DNA of 64,000 nt from NCBI RefSeq assembly GCF_021168455.1, contig NZ_JAJOZR010000003.1, forward strand, positions 292,648-356,647, written 5' to 3'. A program made the position numbers and the translations under genes. Of the stretch, positions 26,099 through 34,584 are shown piece by piece. The notes beneath the pieces were generated by a model. It had not been told where the DNA came from. It ran no database searches and worked only from the letters and a program-made list of their open reading frames with translations. Each line of letters starts with the position of its first letter. The stretch's first letter is position 1. This DNA is from Ferranicluibacter quercicola. Its GTDB lineage: Bacteria; Pseudomonadota; Alphaproteobacteria; Rhizobiales; Rhizobiaceae.

Positions 26099-28237
26099 AT
26101 GATGCGACGCACAATTTCTGATCCGATCAACACAGGGGACGCTTTCATGGACGCCAAGGTCAATCAATACGCGGTCGAATCGGGATCGTGGCATACGCTC
26201 GGGGCGACACCCGACAAGGATGGCGTCAACTTCGCGATCTTCTCCGCCCATGCCGAGCGCGTCGAGCTCTGCCTGTTCGATGACAGCGGCGCCATCGAGG
26301 TCGCCCGTATCGAGCTGCCGGAATACACCAACGAAATCTGGCATGGCTACATCCCCGGCCTGAAGCCCGGCGCGCTTTATGGCTACCGTGTCCACGGCCC
26401 CTATGATCCCGAGCGGGGTCATCGCTTCAATCCCAACAAGCTGCTGGTGGACCCCTACGCCCGCGAGCTTGTCGGCGACGTGGAATGGTCGAAGGCGCAT
26501 TTCGCCTATGATATGGACGCGGAGAACGACAAGGATCTGACCTTCAACACGCTCGACAGCGCCTCGGTCACGCCGAAGGGTCGCGTCATCGATCCAAAGA
26601 CCTATGACTGGAAGGGTGATCGCGGTCCGATCATCCCCTGGTCGAAGACCATCTTTTACGAAACGCACGTCAAGGGCTTTACCAAGCTGCATCCGGCCAT
26701 TCCGGAAAACATGCGCGGCACGTTCGACGGCATGGGCCACAAGGCGGCCGTCGACTATCTGAAGAGCCTCGGCATCACCTCGGTCGAGCTGCTGCCGACG
26801 CATTTCTTCCCCGACGACAGCATGCTGGTGGACAAGGGGCTCCACAATTACTGGGGCTACAACACGCTCGGCTTTTTCGCACCCGCCACGCGCTATTACG
26901 GTCCACGTGCGCTGGACGGCTTCCGCGAAATGGTTCGCGCGCTGCATGATGGCGGGCTCGAGGTCATCCTCGACGTGGTCTACAACCACACGGCGGAAGG
27001 CAACGAGCTCGGGCCGACGCTCTCATTCAAGGGCATCGACAATTTCTCCTACTATCGCACCCTGCCCGACAATCACCGCTACTACATCAACGACACCGGC
27101 ACCGGTAACACTGTCAACACGTCGCATCCCCGCGTACTGCAGATGGTGACGGATTCGCTGCGCTACTGGGTCGAGGAGATGCATGTCGACGGCTTCCGCT
27201 TCGACCTCGGTACCATTCTGGGCCGTGAGCCGGAAGGCTTCGACGAGCGCGGCGGCTTTTTCGATGCGGTCTCGCAGGATCCGGTTCTCTCCAAGGTCAA
27301 GCTCGTCGGCGAACCCTGGGATATCGGTCCGGGCGGCTATCAGGTCGGCGGCTTCCCGCCCGGCTGGGCCGAGTGGAACGACAAGTATCGCGACACGGTC
27401 CGCGACTACTGGATGGACACGGACGGCACGGCGCCCGACTTCGCGGCGCGCCTGTTCGGTTCCGGCGATATCTACGACCTTCGTGGCCGCCGTCCCTGGG
27501 CCAGCGTCAACTTCGTCGCCGCGCATGACGGCTTCACCATCAACGATCTCGTGTCCTACAACGAGAAGCACAACGACGCGAACGGCGAGGATAACAAGGA
27601 CGGCCACGGCGACAATCGCAGCTACAACTATGGCGCCGAGGGCCCGACCGAAGACGAGACCATCAACGCCACCCGCGAACGCCAGAAGCGGAACTTCCTC
27701 GCCACGCTGCTGCTGTCGCACGGGACACCGATGATTCTCGGTGGCGACGAGTTCGGCCGCAGCCAGATGGGCAACAATAACGGCTATTGCCAGGACAGCG
27801 ACATCAGCTGGATCCACTGGGAGAACCTGCCGCCCAGCGCCGACGTGCTGCGCGACTTCGTGCGCCGGCTGACGACGCTGCGCGCAACGCAGCCTCTGCT
27901 GCACCGCGAGAACTGGCGTGACGGCATGGGCATCACCTGGCTGAACGCCGGTGGCGGCGAGCAGACAGACGAGCAGTGGCAGGATGGCGGCGGCACGACC
28001 ATTGGCGCCCTGATCTCGCGCGACGATCTTGTCGGCAAGGACGGCGTCTGGTCGCATATTCTGATGATCTTCAACCCGCATGACGGCGTCGTTCCTTTCG
28101 CCCTTCCCGAGTCGCCCAGCGGTGGCTGGGTGCTGGAACTGACGACGGACGATCCGGCGGTCGAAGCGCAGACGGTGGATGCGGCCGACGCCTTCGACAT
28201 GCAGGCCCGCAGCCTCGCGGTGTTCCGCCCGGCCTGA
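26099..28237 (+). CDS. glgX: Glycogen debranching enzyme
   Basis: 712 aa GH13 isoamylase-type enzyme that hydrolyses alpha-1,6 branches of phosphorylase-limit glycogen. CBM48 N-terminal domain (VNFAIFSAHAERVELCLFD), then barrel motifs ILDVVYNHTAEGNE, VDGFRFDLGTILGRE with nucleophile Asp, LVGEPWDIGPGGYQVGGFP with acid Glu, and NFVAAHDGFTINDLVSYN with the transition-state Asp; GGDEFGRSQMGNNN is characteristic of GlgX. GGGAGGG six bases before ATG 26099 fixes the start. Convergent with glgA; the two share a terminator. glgB, glgC and glgP are absent here, unlike the compact glg operon of Agrobacterium. Confidence 0.94.
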   Translation: MMRRTISDPINTGDAFMDAKVNQYAVESGSWHTLGATPDKDGVNFAIFSAHAERVELCLFDDSGAIEVARIELPEYTNEIWHGYIPGLKPGALYGYRVHGPYDPERGHRFNPNKLLVDPYARELVGDVEWSKAHFAYDMDAENDKDLTFNTLDSASVTPKGRVIDPKTYDWKGDRGPIIPWSKTIFYETHVKGFTKLHPAIPENMRGTFDGMGHKAAVDYLKSLGITSVELLPTHFFPDDSMLVDKGLHNYWGYNTLGFFAPATRYYGPRALDGFREMVRALHDGGLEVILDVVYNHTAEGNELGPTLSFKGIDNFSYYRTLPDNHRYYINDTGTGNTVNTSHPRVLQMVTDSLRYWVEEMHVDGFRFDLGTILGREPEGFDERGGFFDAVSQDPVLSKVKLVGEPWDIGPGGYQVGGFPPGWAEWNDKYRDTVRDYWMDTDGTAPDFAARLFGSGDIYDLRGRRPWASVNFVAAHDGFTINDLVSYNEKHNDANGEDNKDGHGDNRSYNYGAEGPTEDETINATRERQKRNFLATLLLSHGTPMILGGDEFGRSQMGNNNGYCQDSDISWIHWENLPPSADVLRDFVRRLTTLRATQPLLHRENWRDGMGITWLNAGGGEQTDEQWQDGGGTTIGALISRDDLVGKDGVWSHILMIFNPHDGVVPFALPESPSGGWVLELTTDDPAVEAQTVDAADAFDMQARSLAVFRPA

Positions 28238-28248
28238 TCCTTCGAGAA

Positions 28249-28271
28249 CCGACCCGCCTGTCGCGGGTCGG
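28249..28271. terminator. Stem-loop after glgX
   Basis: Perfect 9-bp stem CCGACCCGC / GCGGGTCGG with a CTGTC loop, 12 bp after the glgX stop. There is no T-run of its own; it precedes the stronger terminator at 28293. Confidence 0.5.
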
Positions 28272-28292
28272 GTCATTCCCGCCCCGAACACG

Positions 28293-28330
28293 AAAAAGCC
28301 GGTCTGACGCAAGGTCAGGCCGGCTTTTTT
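28293..28330. terminator. Bidirectional rho-independent terminator between glgX and glgA
   Basis: AAAAAGCC-GG stem with partner GGCCGGCTTTTTT around a GCAAG loop, with one bulged T. A-tract on the left and T-tract on the right make it work on both strands, as expected between the convergent genes. Confidence 0.85.
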
Positions 28331-28349
28331 CGGTCTTCGGGAGACGGGA

Positions 28350-29807
28350 TCAGGCCGTTGCCTTCTGCGCCTTGGCGATCACCTTGCCATACAGTTCCGC
28401 ATATTGCTCGGCACTGCGCTCCCAGGAGAAATTGGCCTTCATGCCCTGGTTCTGCAGGCGGGCCCATTTCTTCGGGTCGCGGTATGCGTGGAAGGCCCGG
28501 TGAATGGCAAGGCGGAGGTTGTCGCTGGTGGCGGGATGGAACTGGAAGCCGGTGGCCACGCGCGCGGACATGGCCGCATCATTGGCGTCGATGATCGTTT
28601 CCGACAGGCCGCCCGTGCGGGAGACCACGGGGACTGCCCCATAGCGCAGGGCATAGAGCTGCGTGAGGCCGCAGGGCTCGAAGCGGGAGGGCTGGATGAT
28701 GATATCCGTGCCGCCATGCACGAGATGCGCCGTCTCCTCGTCATAGCCGATGCGGACGCCGATCTTGCCGGGATGGCGACCCGCAGCGAGCAGCAGCTGG
28801 GTCTCGATATCCTTGGAGCCTTTGCCGAGCACGATCAGCTTGCCGCCGAGCGCGGCGATCTCTTCGGCGACCTCGGCCAGCATATCGCCGCCCTTCTGCC
28901 AGGTGAGGCGGGTGACGGCGGCGAAGACCGGTCCGGCCGTCGCGTCGAGCCGAAACGTCTCGAGCAGCCGGGCCCGGTTGACGCTCCGGTTGCGGATGTG
29001 ACGGACGTCGTATCGTGCCGGCAGATAGGGGTCGGTAGCTGGGTCCCAGATCTCGCTGTCGATGCCGTTGACGATGCCGGTGAAGGTATCGAGACGCGAC
29101 AGCAGCGCGCCCTCCATGCCCATGCCCAGCTCCGGCGACACGATCTCGCGGGCATAGGTCGGGCTGACGGTGGTGATCGCGCTCGCGGTGCGGATACCGC
29201 CCTTGAGATAGCTCATATCGCCGTAATATTCGAGGCAATCGATCGACAGCGCCTCCGGCGGCAGGCCGATATCCTTCAGATGTCCGGCGGAATACTGGCC
29301 CTGGAATGCGAGATTGTGAATGGTGAGCACGGACGGGATCGCCCGGGCATTGGTGGAATAGCGCATGTAGACGGACGTCAGCGCCGTCTGCCAGTCATGG
29401 GTGTGCACAAGGTCGGGCGTCCAGTCCGGCAGGAGCCCGCCCGCCACGGCCGACGCCACGTAGGACAGCACGGCAAAACGCTTCCAGTTGTCGGGGTGAT
29501 CGACGCCATCCTCGCCGACATAGGGGCCGCCAGGACGATCGTAGAGCGCCGGCGCGTTCAGCACGAGAAGATCGAGCCCCTGGCATTCGGCTTCCAGAAG
29601 CCAGGCCGGATTTCCGAAGAGGTCGGGAAAGAAATGCACCGGCCGCGCATCGCTCACCTCCGCGAGAACGGAGGTATAGCCCGGGATCAGGCTGCGGGTG
29701 CGATACCCGCGCGCGGCGAGGACTTTCGGCAGGGCCCCTGTCACGTCGGCAAGGCCGCCGGTCTTGATCAGGGGAAAGATTTCCGACGTCACAGACAGTA
29801 CGTTCAC
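28350..29807 (-). CDS. glgA: Glycogen synthase (ADP-glucose), GT5
   Basis: 485 aa. Extends glycogen chains from ADP-glucose. N-terminal NVLSVTSEIFPLIKTGGLADV contains the KTGGL ADP-glucose site (about residues 14-19), then VHTHDWQTA, and the C-terminal VTRLTWQKGGD and SRFEPCGLTQLYALRYG with the E-x7-E pattern. No ATG fits: GTG 29807 gives the usual N-terminus with AGAGGA about eleven bases upstream, and GTG 29816 is the alternative. The frame open to 29924 has no family resemblance. It stands alone, separated from glgB/C, so it is probably controlled separately. Confidence 0.93.
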   Translation of the reverse strand: MNVLSVTSEIFPLIKTGGLADVTGALPKVLAARGYRTRSLIPGYTSVLAEVSDARPVHFFPDLFGNPAWLLEAECQGLDLLVLNAPALYDRPGGPYVGEDGVDHPDNWKRFAVLSYVASAVAGGLLPDWTPDLVHTHDWQTALTSVYMRYSTNARAIPSVLTIHNLAFQGQYSAGHLKDIGLPPEALSIDCLEYYGDMSYLKGGIRTASAITTVSPTYAREIVSPELGMGMEGALLSRLDTFTGIVNGIDSEIWDPATDPYLPARYDVRHIRNRSVNRARLLETFRLDATAGPVFAAVTRLTWQKGGDMLAEVAEEIAALGGKLIVLGKGSKDIETQLLLAAGRHPGKIGVRIGYDEETAHLVHGGTDIIIQPSRFEPCGLTQLYALRYGAVPVVSRTGGLSETIIDANDAAMSARVATGFQFHPATSDNLRLAIHRAFHAYRDPKKWARLQNQGMKANFSWERSAEQYAELYGKVIAKAQKATA

Positions 29808-30050
29808 GCAGGTCACGTTCCTCTTTGCAATCCGGTGGGATTGCCGGCTGAAATGGAGGTCGGGAGAAAAGCGAAACACCTCGTGCTCCAATGATGAAGG
29901 AAACCGAACCCCGTGTCCGCACAAATATTGCGGAGCAGGCGAGAAACTTGTGCAGTGCGATGAAGGTGCAGGCGGCGTGCGCGGAACGCCGGGCGAGAGC
30001 CACAGGCGCCGGGAAAATCAGGCACCGGGCAAGCCGGCGCCTGTGCGGTC

Positions 30051-30323
30051 TCAGACCGTCTTTCGCTTGCGCTTGGCGCCGGGCGTACCGGCTGCGCCAC
30101 CATCGACGACAGAGAGCGGAGGCTTTCCCTTGTCGGCTTTTGCGGGCTCTTCCACAGATGCGGCATCGTCCTCTGGCGCGCCGAGCACAGAGGTGTTTTC
30201 GGTATTGGCGAACTCCTGATACGCCTTGCTCCAATGCTCGTCGTGCCGACCTTCCGGCCGACCTTCGGATTCCCACAAGGCATAGGCCCGCTTCTTGATC
30301 AGGTCTTCGTCTTTCTCGGTCAT
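30051..30323 (-). CDS. DUF2934-type small protein
   Basis: 90 aa. Opens with the DUF2934 signature: EDLIKKRAYALWESEGRPEGR followed by HWSKAYQEF (split here). The rest is low-complexity with an Ala/Lys-rich middle and a basic Lys-Arg tail (GAKRKRKTV) that could contact nucleic acid. Function of the family is unknown. GGGAG sits about seven bases before ATG 30323. There is a 240-bp gap to glgA without another gene. Confidence 0.75.
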   Translation of the reverse strand: MTEKDEDLIKKRAYALWESEGRPEGRHDEHWSKAYQEFANTENTSVLGAPEDDAASVEEPAKADKGKPPLSVVDGGAAGTPGAKRKRKTV

Positions 30324-30610
30324 GGCCTTCTCCCTTTGATAATCGGACTACCGCCACTCCCAAATTAGGGAGGATCGATTTGGTTCCAGATCAGACAGAC
30401 ATTTTCCGTATTCCGGCGCCCTTTCAGAGGATGAGCGACGGAGGTCCTTCAAGACAGGGAGCCGCGTGGCCCTGCCATTGCCACGACGGCTGGATGACGG
30501 TCGAAACCGCCCTATCTAGCGCTCACGGATCGTCTCGACCCAGGCCTTGTCAGCCGACGCGAAGAATCCGCCAAGTCACTGCCGCACCATGCGGCTTTCC
30601 GGAGTGTGTC

Positions 30611-30997
30611 ATGAGAAAACGGATTGTTCTAGCCATTGCTGCCGCATCGGCTTTTGCCGGCCTGTCGCCGGCCGCCGCGCAAACGCCCAAGATCGAGGAT
30701 GTCTGCGTCCAGGTCGCAAAGCACCTGCTTCTTGCCGAGACGTTCCAGACCGGCGTCGTCCAGTCCTTTCCCGAACTGAAGCCACCGGGCGCGCGCCTCA
30801 CCTTCTCCACCCGCGAGGGCGTCGAGAAGAAAGACATGGTCGATACGATCGAGTGCGAATTCCAGAACACCGCCGCGCCGTTCAACCTGCAGCGCTTCTG
30901 CGTGTCCAGCACCTGCTACGGCCCGAACGAGCGCAACGACGCCAACAAGCGCCGTTTCGAAGAGGTTCGCGCGCTTCTGAAGCGCGACGGTCTCTAG
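30611..30997 (+). CDS. Secreted hypothetical protein with conserved cysteines
   Basis: 128 aa; family not recognised. Clear Sec signal peptide (RKRIVLAIAAASAFAGLSPAAAQ, cleavage after AAA or AAQ), leaving a periplasmic domain of about 105 residues. It has four Cys (DVCVQ, IECEF, RFCVSSTCYG), consistent with two disulphides. GGAG six bases before ATG 30611 sets the start; the frame open to 30380 has no support. It is convergent with the TetR regulator and separated from it by a strong stem-loop. Confidence 0.7.
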   Translation: MRKRIVLAIAAASAFAGLSPAAAQTPKIEDVCVQVAKHLLLAETFQTGVVQSFPELKPPGARLTFSTREGVEKKDMVDTIECEFQNTAAPFNLQRFCVSSTCYGPNERNDANKRRFEEVRALLKRDGL

Positions 30998-31006
30998 TCC
31001 GACGCC

Positions 31007-31039
31007 AGGCGCCATCACGGACCTGCCGCGATGGCGCCT
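31007..31039. terminator. Stem-loop between convergent genes
   Basis: Perfect 10-bp stem AGGCGCCATC / GATGGCGCCT with a 13-nt loop between the secreted-protein stop (30997) and the TetR stop (31069). There is no T-run, so it may act as a processing or weak termination hairpin. Confidence 0.5.
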
Positions 31040-31068
31040 TCCGCGAGACGAAAGCTGAGGATGCAGCG

Positions 31069-31728
31069 TCAGGGCGCGCCGACACCGAAGGCGGTCAGCG
31101 TGTTGCGGCAGGCGCGCTGGAAACACTGGGCGGGGCCTTCGAGGCCCGAGGCCTGACGGCTGACGCGGGCGCCTTCCAGCAGAAGGAGCAGGGTGTCGGC
31201 CAGAGTTTCGGGCTCTTGGATTCCCGTCCGTCGGCAGAGATCCGTCAGTTTTTCGCGCTGGAGGATCTTGAAGGTCTCGATGACGGCATGGGCGGGATGG
31301 CCGGCTTCCTTGAGTTCCACCGCGGCATTGGCAATGTCGCAACCGGAAGGCTCGCGCTGGAGACAGTCCGAAAGGGCCGTTACCCAGGCGCCGAGCTGGG
31401 CCTTCGCATCATCCGGAAAGCGGGTCTCGATGTCCGCCCACATCGCGCCGCTCTTTTCGGAGGTCACGCGCAGCGTCTCGCAGACGAGGTCGTCCTTCGA
31501 GCCGAAATGCCGGTAGAGCGTCATCTTGTTGGTCGAGGCCGCCTCGGCAATCGCATCGACGCCGATGCCGCGAATGCCGTGCTGGCGAAACAGTTCGCAG
31601 GCCGTGGTGACGATCCGGTCGCGCGGAGCGACCTTTGCGGAGGACAGGCCGGGGGGCGAGGTCGATTCCTGGTCCGGCTTCACAGTAGAGCCACGTTTGG
31701 CGTTTTTATTCACGACAGCGATTGACAT
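31069..31728 (-). CDS. TetR/AcrR-family transcriptional regulator
   Basis: 219 aa. An N-terminal extension of about 30 residues rich in Lys/Ser/Pro precedes the helix-turn-helix: RDRIVTTACELFRQHGIRG, then VDAIAEAASTNKMTLYRHFGSKDDL. The C-terminal ligand domain has two Cys (SDCLQREPSGCDIANAA), possibly redox- or metal-relevant. Start ATG 31728 faces an array of GTAACA half-sites only 16 bp away, a strong sign of autoregulation, and the same array lies before the divergent 88-aa gene at 31850. Inducer unknown. Confidence 0.87.
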   Translation of the reverse strand: MSIAVVNKNAKRGSTVKPDQESTSPPGLSSAKVAPRDRIVTTACELFRQHGIRGIGVDAIAEAASTNKMTLYRHFGSKDDLVCETLRVTSEKSGAMWADIETRFPDDAKAQLGAWVTALSDCLQREPSGCDIANAAVELKEAGHPAHAVIETFKILQREKLTDLCRRTGIQEPETLADTLLLLLEGARVSRQASGLEGPAQCFQRACRNTLTAFGVGAP

Positions 31729-31743
31729 AGGTGTGACCGTTCG

Positions 31744-31775
31744 GTAACAAATGACGTGTTACTTACCGGTAACAC
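31744..31775. promoter_or_regulatory. Three-half-site operator between the TetR gene and the small divergent gene
   Basis: GTAACA (31744-31749), TGTTAC (31757-31762) and GTAACA (31769-31774) form two overlapping inverted repeats; the right one is GTGTTAC-N6-GTAACAC, perfect. A TTGACA at 31722-31727 with TAACAA 17 bp later would put a rightward promoter under this operator. Confidence 0.72.
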
Positions 31776-31849
31776 GCTAAAGCTTTTCGGTCAAGGACAG
31801 GCCCAACCCCAGCCTGTCCTTCACTGTGGACGACACGAAGGAGATGGCC

Positions 31850-32116
31850 ATGAACATGGCACATGACGATCTGACCCTGAACGAGGTGCTGACCGATCCG
31901 ATGATCCGCGCCGTGATGCGGGCGGATGGCGTGACCTCCTCGCAGTTCAAGACGCTGCTCTATTCGGCAGCGAACGCGCTGGAGCATGCCAAGCCCGAGC
32001 CGGGCGGCGCCCGCACCCATGCGGCCAAGCTTCTGGCCGCGCCGAAACGCCGCCTGCTCGCCATGGTGCATCCGCTGGCGGTACGCTCGGGCTCCGCCTG
32101 CGCCGCTTGCTATTAA
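31850..32116 (+). CDS. Small protein with C-terminal CAACY, divergent from TetR
   Basis: 88 aa; family not recognised. N-terminal acidic part (MNMAHDDLTLNEVLTDP), a helical middle (IRAVMRADGVTSSQFKTLL) and a basic Ala/Leu-rich part ending RSGSACAACY, with a CxxC at the extreme C-terminus. No signal peptide. AAGGAG six bases before ATG 31850 sets the start among three neighbouring ATGs. It is under the three-half-site operator and followed by a good terminator, so it is a monocistronic TetR target. The terminal CxxC suggests metal or redox chemistry, which is inference. Confidence 0.68.
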   Translation: MNMAHDDLTLNEVLTDPMIRAVMRADGVTSSQFKTLLYSAANALEHAKPEPGGARTHAAKLLAAPKRRLLAMVHPLAVRSGSACAACY

Positions 32117-32193
32117 GCGCCGCGGTCCCGTCTCGCGGGTATGGCGTCGATCACGCCGGCCCGTGAGGCACGCCCTGTTCCCGGGCGTATGAC

Positions 32194-32228
32194 ACCCGAC
32201 CGGAAGGACCTCCTCCGGTCGGGTTTTT
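32194..32228 (+). terminator. Rho-independent terminator after the small gene
   Basis: ACCCGACCGGA pairs with TCCGGTCGGGT around an 8-nt loop, followed by TTTTT on the plus strand. Confidence 0.85.
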
Positions 32229-32252
32229 CGTGTCTGCTGCCGGGTGACCGCG

Positions 32253-33557
32253 TCAGACGCGGACGGCGAGTTCCTCGAAGTCCTGCGTTCCGAAGAATTT
32301 CAGGTAGCGCTCCACCTCGGCCGGATCGCCCGTCGCCTTGCGGGGATTGTCGGACAGTTTGACGGCCGGGTGACCATTGGCGTCGATGACCTTGCAGACG
32401 ATGGAAATGGGGTTGAGCCCGCTGACCTCCGTCGGCGCGCAATCGGCGAAATCATTGGTGAGATTGGTGCCCCAGCCGAAGCTCATGCGCACCCGCCCCT
32501 CGAAATGCCGGTAGGTCTTGATGATCATGTCGACATCGAGCCCGTCGGAGAAGATCAGAAGCTTTTCCCTGGGATCACGGCCATGGGCACGCCACCAGTC
32601 GAGGATGCGCTCGCCGCCCTCGATCGGCGGGGCGCTGTCGGGGCGGAAGCCGGTCCAGTCGGCGACCCAGTCGGGCGCATTTTTCAGAAACGCCGCCGTG
32701 CCGAAGGCATCCGGCAGGACGATCAGCAGATTGCCCCCATAGAGGCGGTTCCAGTCCTGCAGGACCTTGTAGGGCGCGTCCGCCAGTTCCGCATCGGTCT
32801 TGGCAAGGGCTGCCGCCACCATCGGCAGTTCATGGGCATTGGTGCCGAGCGCCTCGAGATCGGTATCCATGGCGAGGAGCACATTGCTTGTGCCGGAGAA
32901 GGATTCGCCGATGCCTTCCTTCAGCGCCTCCACGCACCAGCGCTGCCACAGGAACGAATGGCGGCGACGGGTGCCGAAGTCGGAGATGCGCAGGTCGGGT
33001 ACCGCCCGAAGCTGCTCCACCTTCGACCACATCTTGGCCTTGGCGCGGGCATAGAGCACATCGAGCGCGAAAGGGCCCATGCCCTTCATGGCGGTGCGCG
33101 AGCGCAGCTCGTTGACGATGGCGAGTGCGGGAATCTCCCACATGCTCGTATGCGTCCACTTGCCCGGGAAGGTCAGCTCGTACTGGCCGTGGCGGCGCGA
33201 GAGCTCATAATCCGGCAGCTGGAAATCGGCGAGCCACGCCAGAAAGTCCGGCGAGAAGATCTGCTTGCGGCCGTAGAAGGTGTTACCGGCCAGCCAGATC
33301 ATCTCCTTCTTGGTGAAGCGCACCGTGCGAACGTGATCCAGCTGCTCGCGCAGTTCCTGCTCGTCGATCTCTTCCGTCAGAAGCACCGTCTTGGTGCGGT
33401 TGATCAGCGAGAAGGTCGCATCGACATCCGGGTAAAGACGCCAGATCATCTGCAACATCAAGAGCTTGTAAAAGTCCGTGTCCAGCAGGCTGCGCACCAC
33501 CGGGTCCAGCTTCCAGGCATTGTCGTAGACGCGCCGCGCAATATCCGTCTTCGTCAT
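32253..33557 (-). CDS. pncB: Nicotinate phosphoribosyltransferase
   Basis: 434 aa. Joins nicotinate to PRPP to give nicotinate mononucleotide in NAD salvage. Family marks: LLDTDFYKLLMLQMIWRL near the N-terminus, ALHxx-type central region, IFSDGLDVDMIIKTY and FGWGTNLTND, the phosphate-binding loop. Length is normal. ATG 33557 with GGGGA upstream begins the conserved part; the open frame to 33674 is not conserved in character. Divergent from the eryR-type regulator over about 230 bp. Confidence 0.94.
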   Translation of the reverse strand: MTKTDIARRVYDNAWKLDPVVRSLLDTDFYKLLMLQMIWRLYPDVDATFSLINRTKTVLLTEEIDEQELREQLDHVRTVRFTKKEMIWLAGNTFYGRKQIFSPDFLAWLADFQLPDYELSRRHGQYELTFPGKWTHTSMWEIPALAIVNELRSRTAMKGMGPFALDVLYARAKAKMWSKVEQLRAVPDLRISDFGTRRRHSFLWQRWCVEALKEGIGESFSGTSNVLLAMDTDLEALGTNAHELPMVAAALAKTDAELADAPYKVLQDWNRLYGGNLLIVLPDAFGTAAFLKNAPDWVADWTGFRPDSAPPIEGGERILDWWRAHGRDPREKLLIFSDGLDVDMIIKTYRHFEGRVRMSFGWGTNLTNDFADCAPTEVSGLNPISIVCKVIDANGHPAVKLSDNPRKATGDPAEVERYLKFFGTQDFEELAVRV

Positions 33558-33739
33558 GCCGTATCCCCGCGTCCGCCTGAACGGTCGAACCGCAGCGGAT
33601 ATTCCTCCCGCGTCGCGCTCGATCGGCGCGACATGCCGCTTCTTCATGCCATGCCCGACAGCGACCTGCAACACGGCAAGCCGCGCAAAATCCCGGCTGG
33701 ATCATAACACTCCATCATCACAAAATCTCACCGGATATG

Positions 33740-33768
33740 TTGTCTTTTTATCGGATGCTGTTTAGATA
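33740..33768 (+). promoter_or_regulatory. Possible promoter of the DeoR-lerI-derI operon
   Basis: TTGTCT (33740-33745) and TAGATA (33763-33768) with 17 bp between them, 21 bp before the GTG start. Match to sigma-70 consensus is partial (4/6 and 3/6), so this is tentative. Confidence 0.3.
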
Positions 33769-33789
33769 TGGGCGAGGATGGAGATCGCA

Positions 33790-34554
33790 GTGGCTTTGAA
33801 ACCGGACGATCGGCGGCAGGAGATCATGGATATTCTGATGGAGGCAGGCTCTGCTTCCGTCGAAGATCTGGCTCTGCGCTTCTCCGTCAGCAAGATGACC
33901 GTTCACCGCGATCTCGACGATCTCGAGCAGGCCGGGCTCCTGCGCAAGGTCCATGGCGGGGCGTCCATCCAGTCGAGTGCACAGTTCGAAAGTGATTTTC
34001 GCTACCGCGAGAAGATGGCGGCGGAGGAAAAGCGGCAGCTCGCGTCGCATGCCGCCACGCTGGTGGAGCCCGGGCAGATCATCATCATCGACGATGGCTC
34101 GACGGCCGGCGGGCTTGCCGATCACCTCGCGACCATCCGGCCGCTGACGGTGATCACCAACAACCTCTCCGTCATCGTCAAGCTCACCGCCGTGCCCGGC
34201 ATCGAGGTCATCTCGCTCGGCGGTCAGTACAGCCGGAAATTCAACGGCTTCTTCGGCATCGTCACGGAGGAGACGCTGTCGTCGCTGCGGGCCGACATCG
34301 CCTTTCTCTCATCATCCGCCATTCAGGGGGCAGCCGCCTATCACCAGGATCAGGAGGTGGTGAAGACCAAGCGGCAGATGATGCGCTCGGCAAGCCACAG
34401 CTACCTCATGGTGGACCATGCGAAATTCGGCAAGCCGGCCCTGCATTTCCTGACGGGGCTGGACGGTTTTCGCGCCGTCATCACCAGCGACCGCATCGAC
34501 GCCGGCCACGAGGCCGCGCTGAGCGATGTCGGCATCACCATCATCAAGGTCTGA
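33790..34554 (+). CDS. eryR: DeoR-family regulator (EryR-like)
   Basis: 254 aa. N-terminal HTH: SVEDLALRFSVSKMTVHRD then LDDLEQAGLLRKVHGGA; the C-terminal sugar-phosphate sensor shows IIIDDGSTAGGLADHL and EVISLGGQYSRKFNGFFG. DeoR proteins usually repress and are released by a phosphosugar. ATG 33778 has AGG touching it, whereas GTG 33790 has GGAG six bases upstream, so GTG is preferred. It heads an operon with the triose-phosphate-isomerase-like and RpiB-like genes, the known eryR-eryH-eryI (lerI-derI) order of Rhizobiales erythritol loci. The expected ligand is a four-carbon ketose phosphate, by inference. Confidence 0.83.
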   Translation: MALKPDDRRQEIMDILMEAGSASVEDLALRFSVSKMTVHRDLDDLEQAGLLRKVHGGASIQSSAQFESDFRYREKMAAEEKRQLASHAATLVEPGQIIIIDDGSTAGGLADHLATIRPLTVITNNLSVIVKLTAVPGIEVISLGGQYSRKFNGFFGIVTEETLSSLRADIAFLSSSAIQGAAAYHQDQEVVKTKRQMMRSASHSYLMVDHAKFGKPALHFLTGLDGFRAVITSDRIDAGHEAALSDVGITIIKV

Positions 34555-34584
34555 CGACCGGGACTTCACGACGAGGAGCATGCA

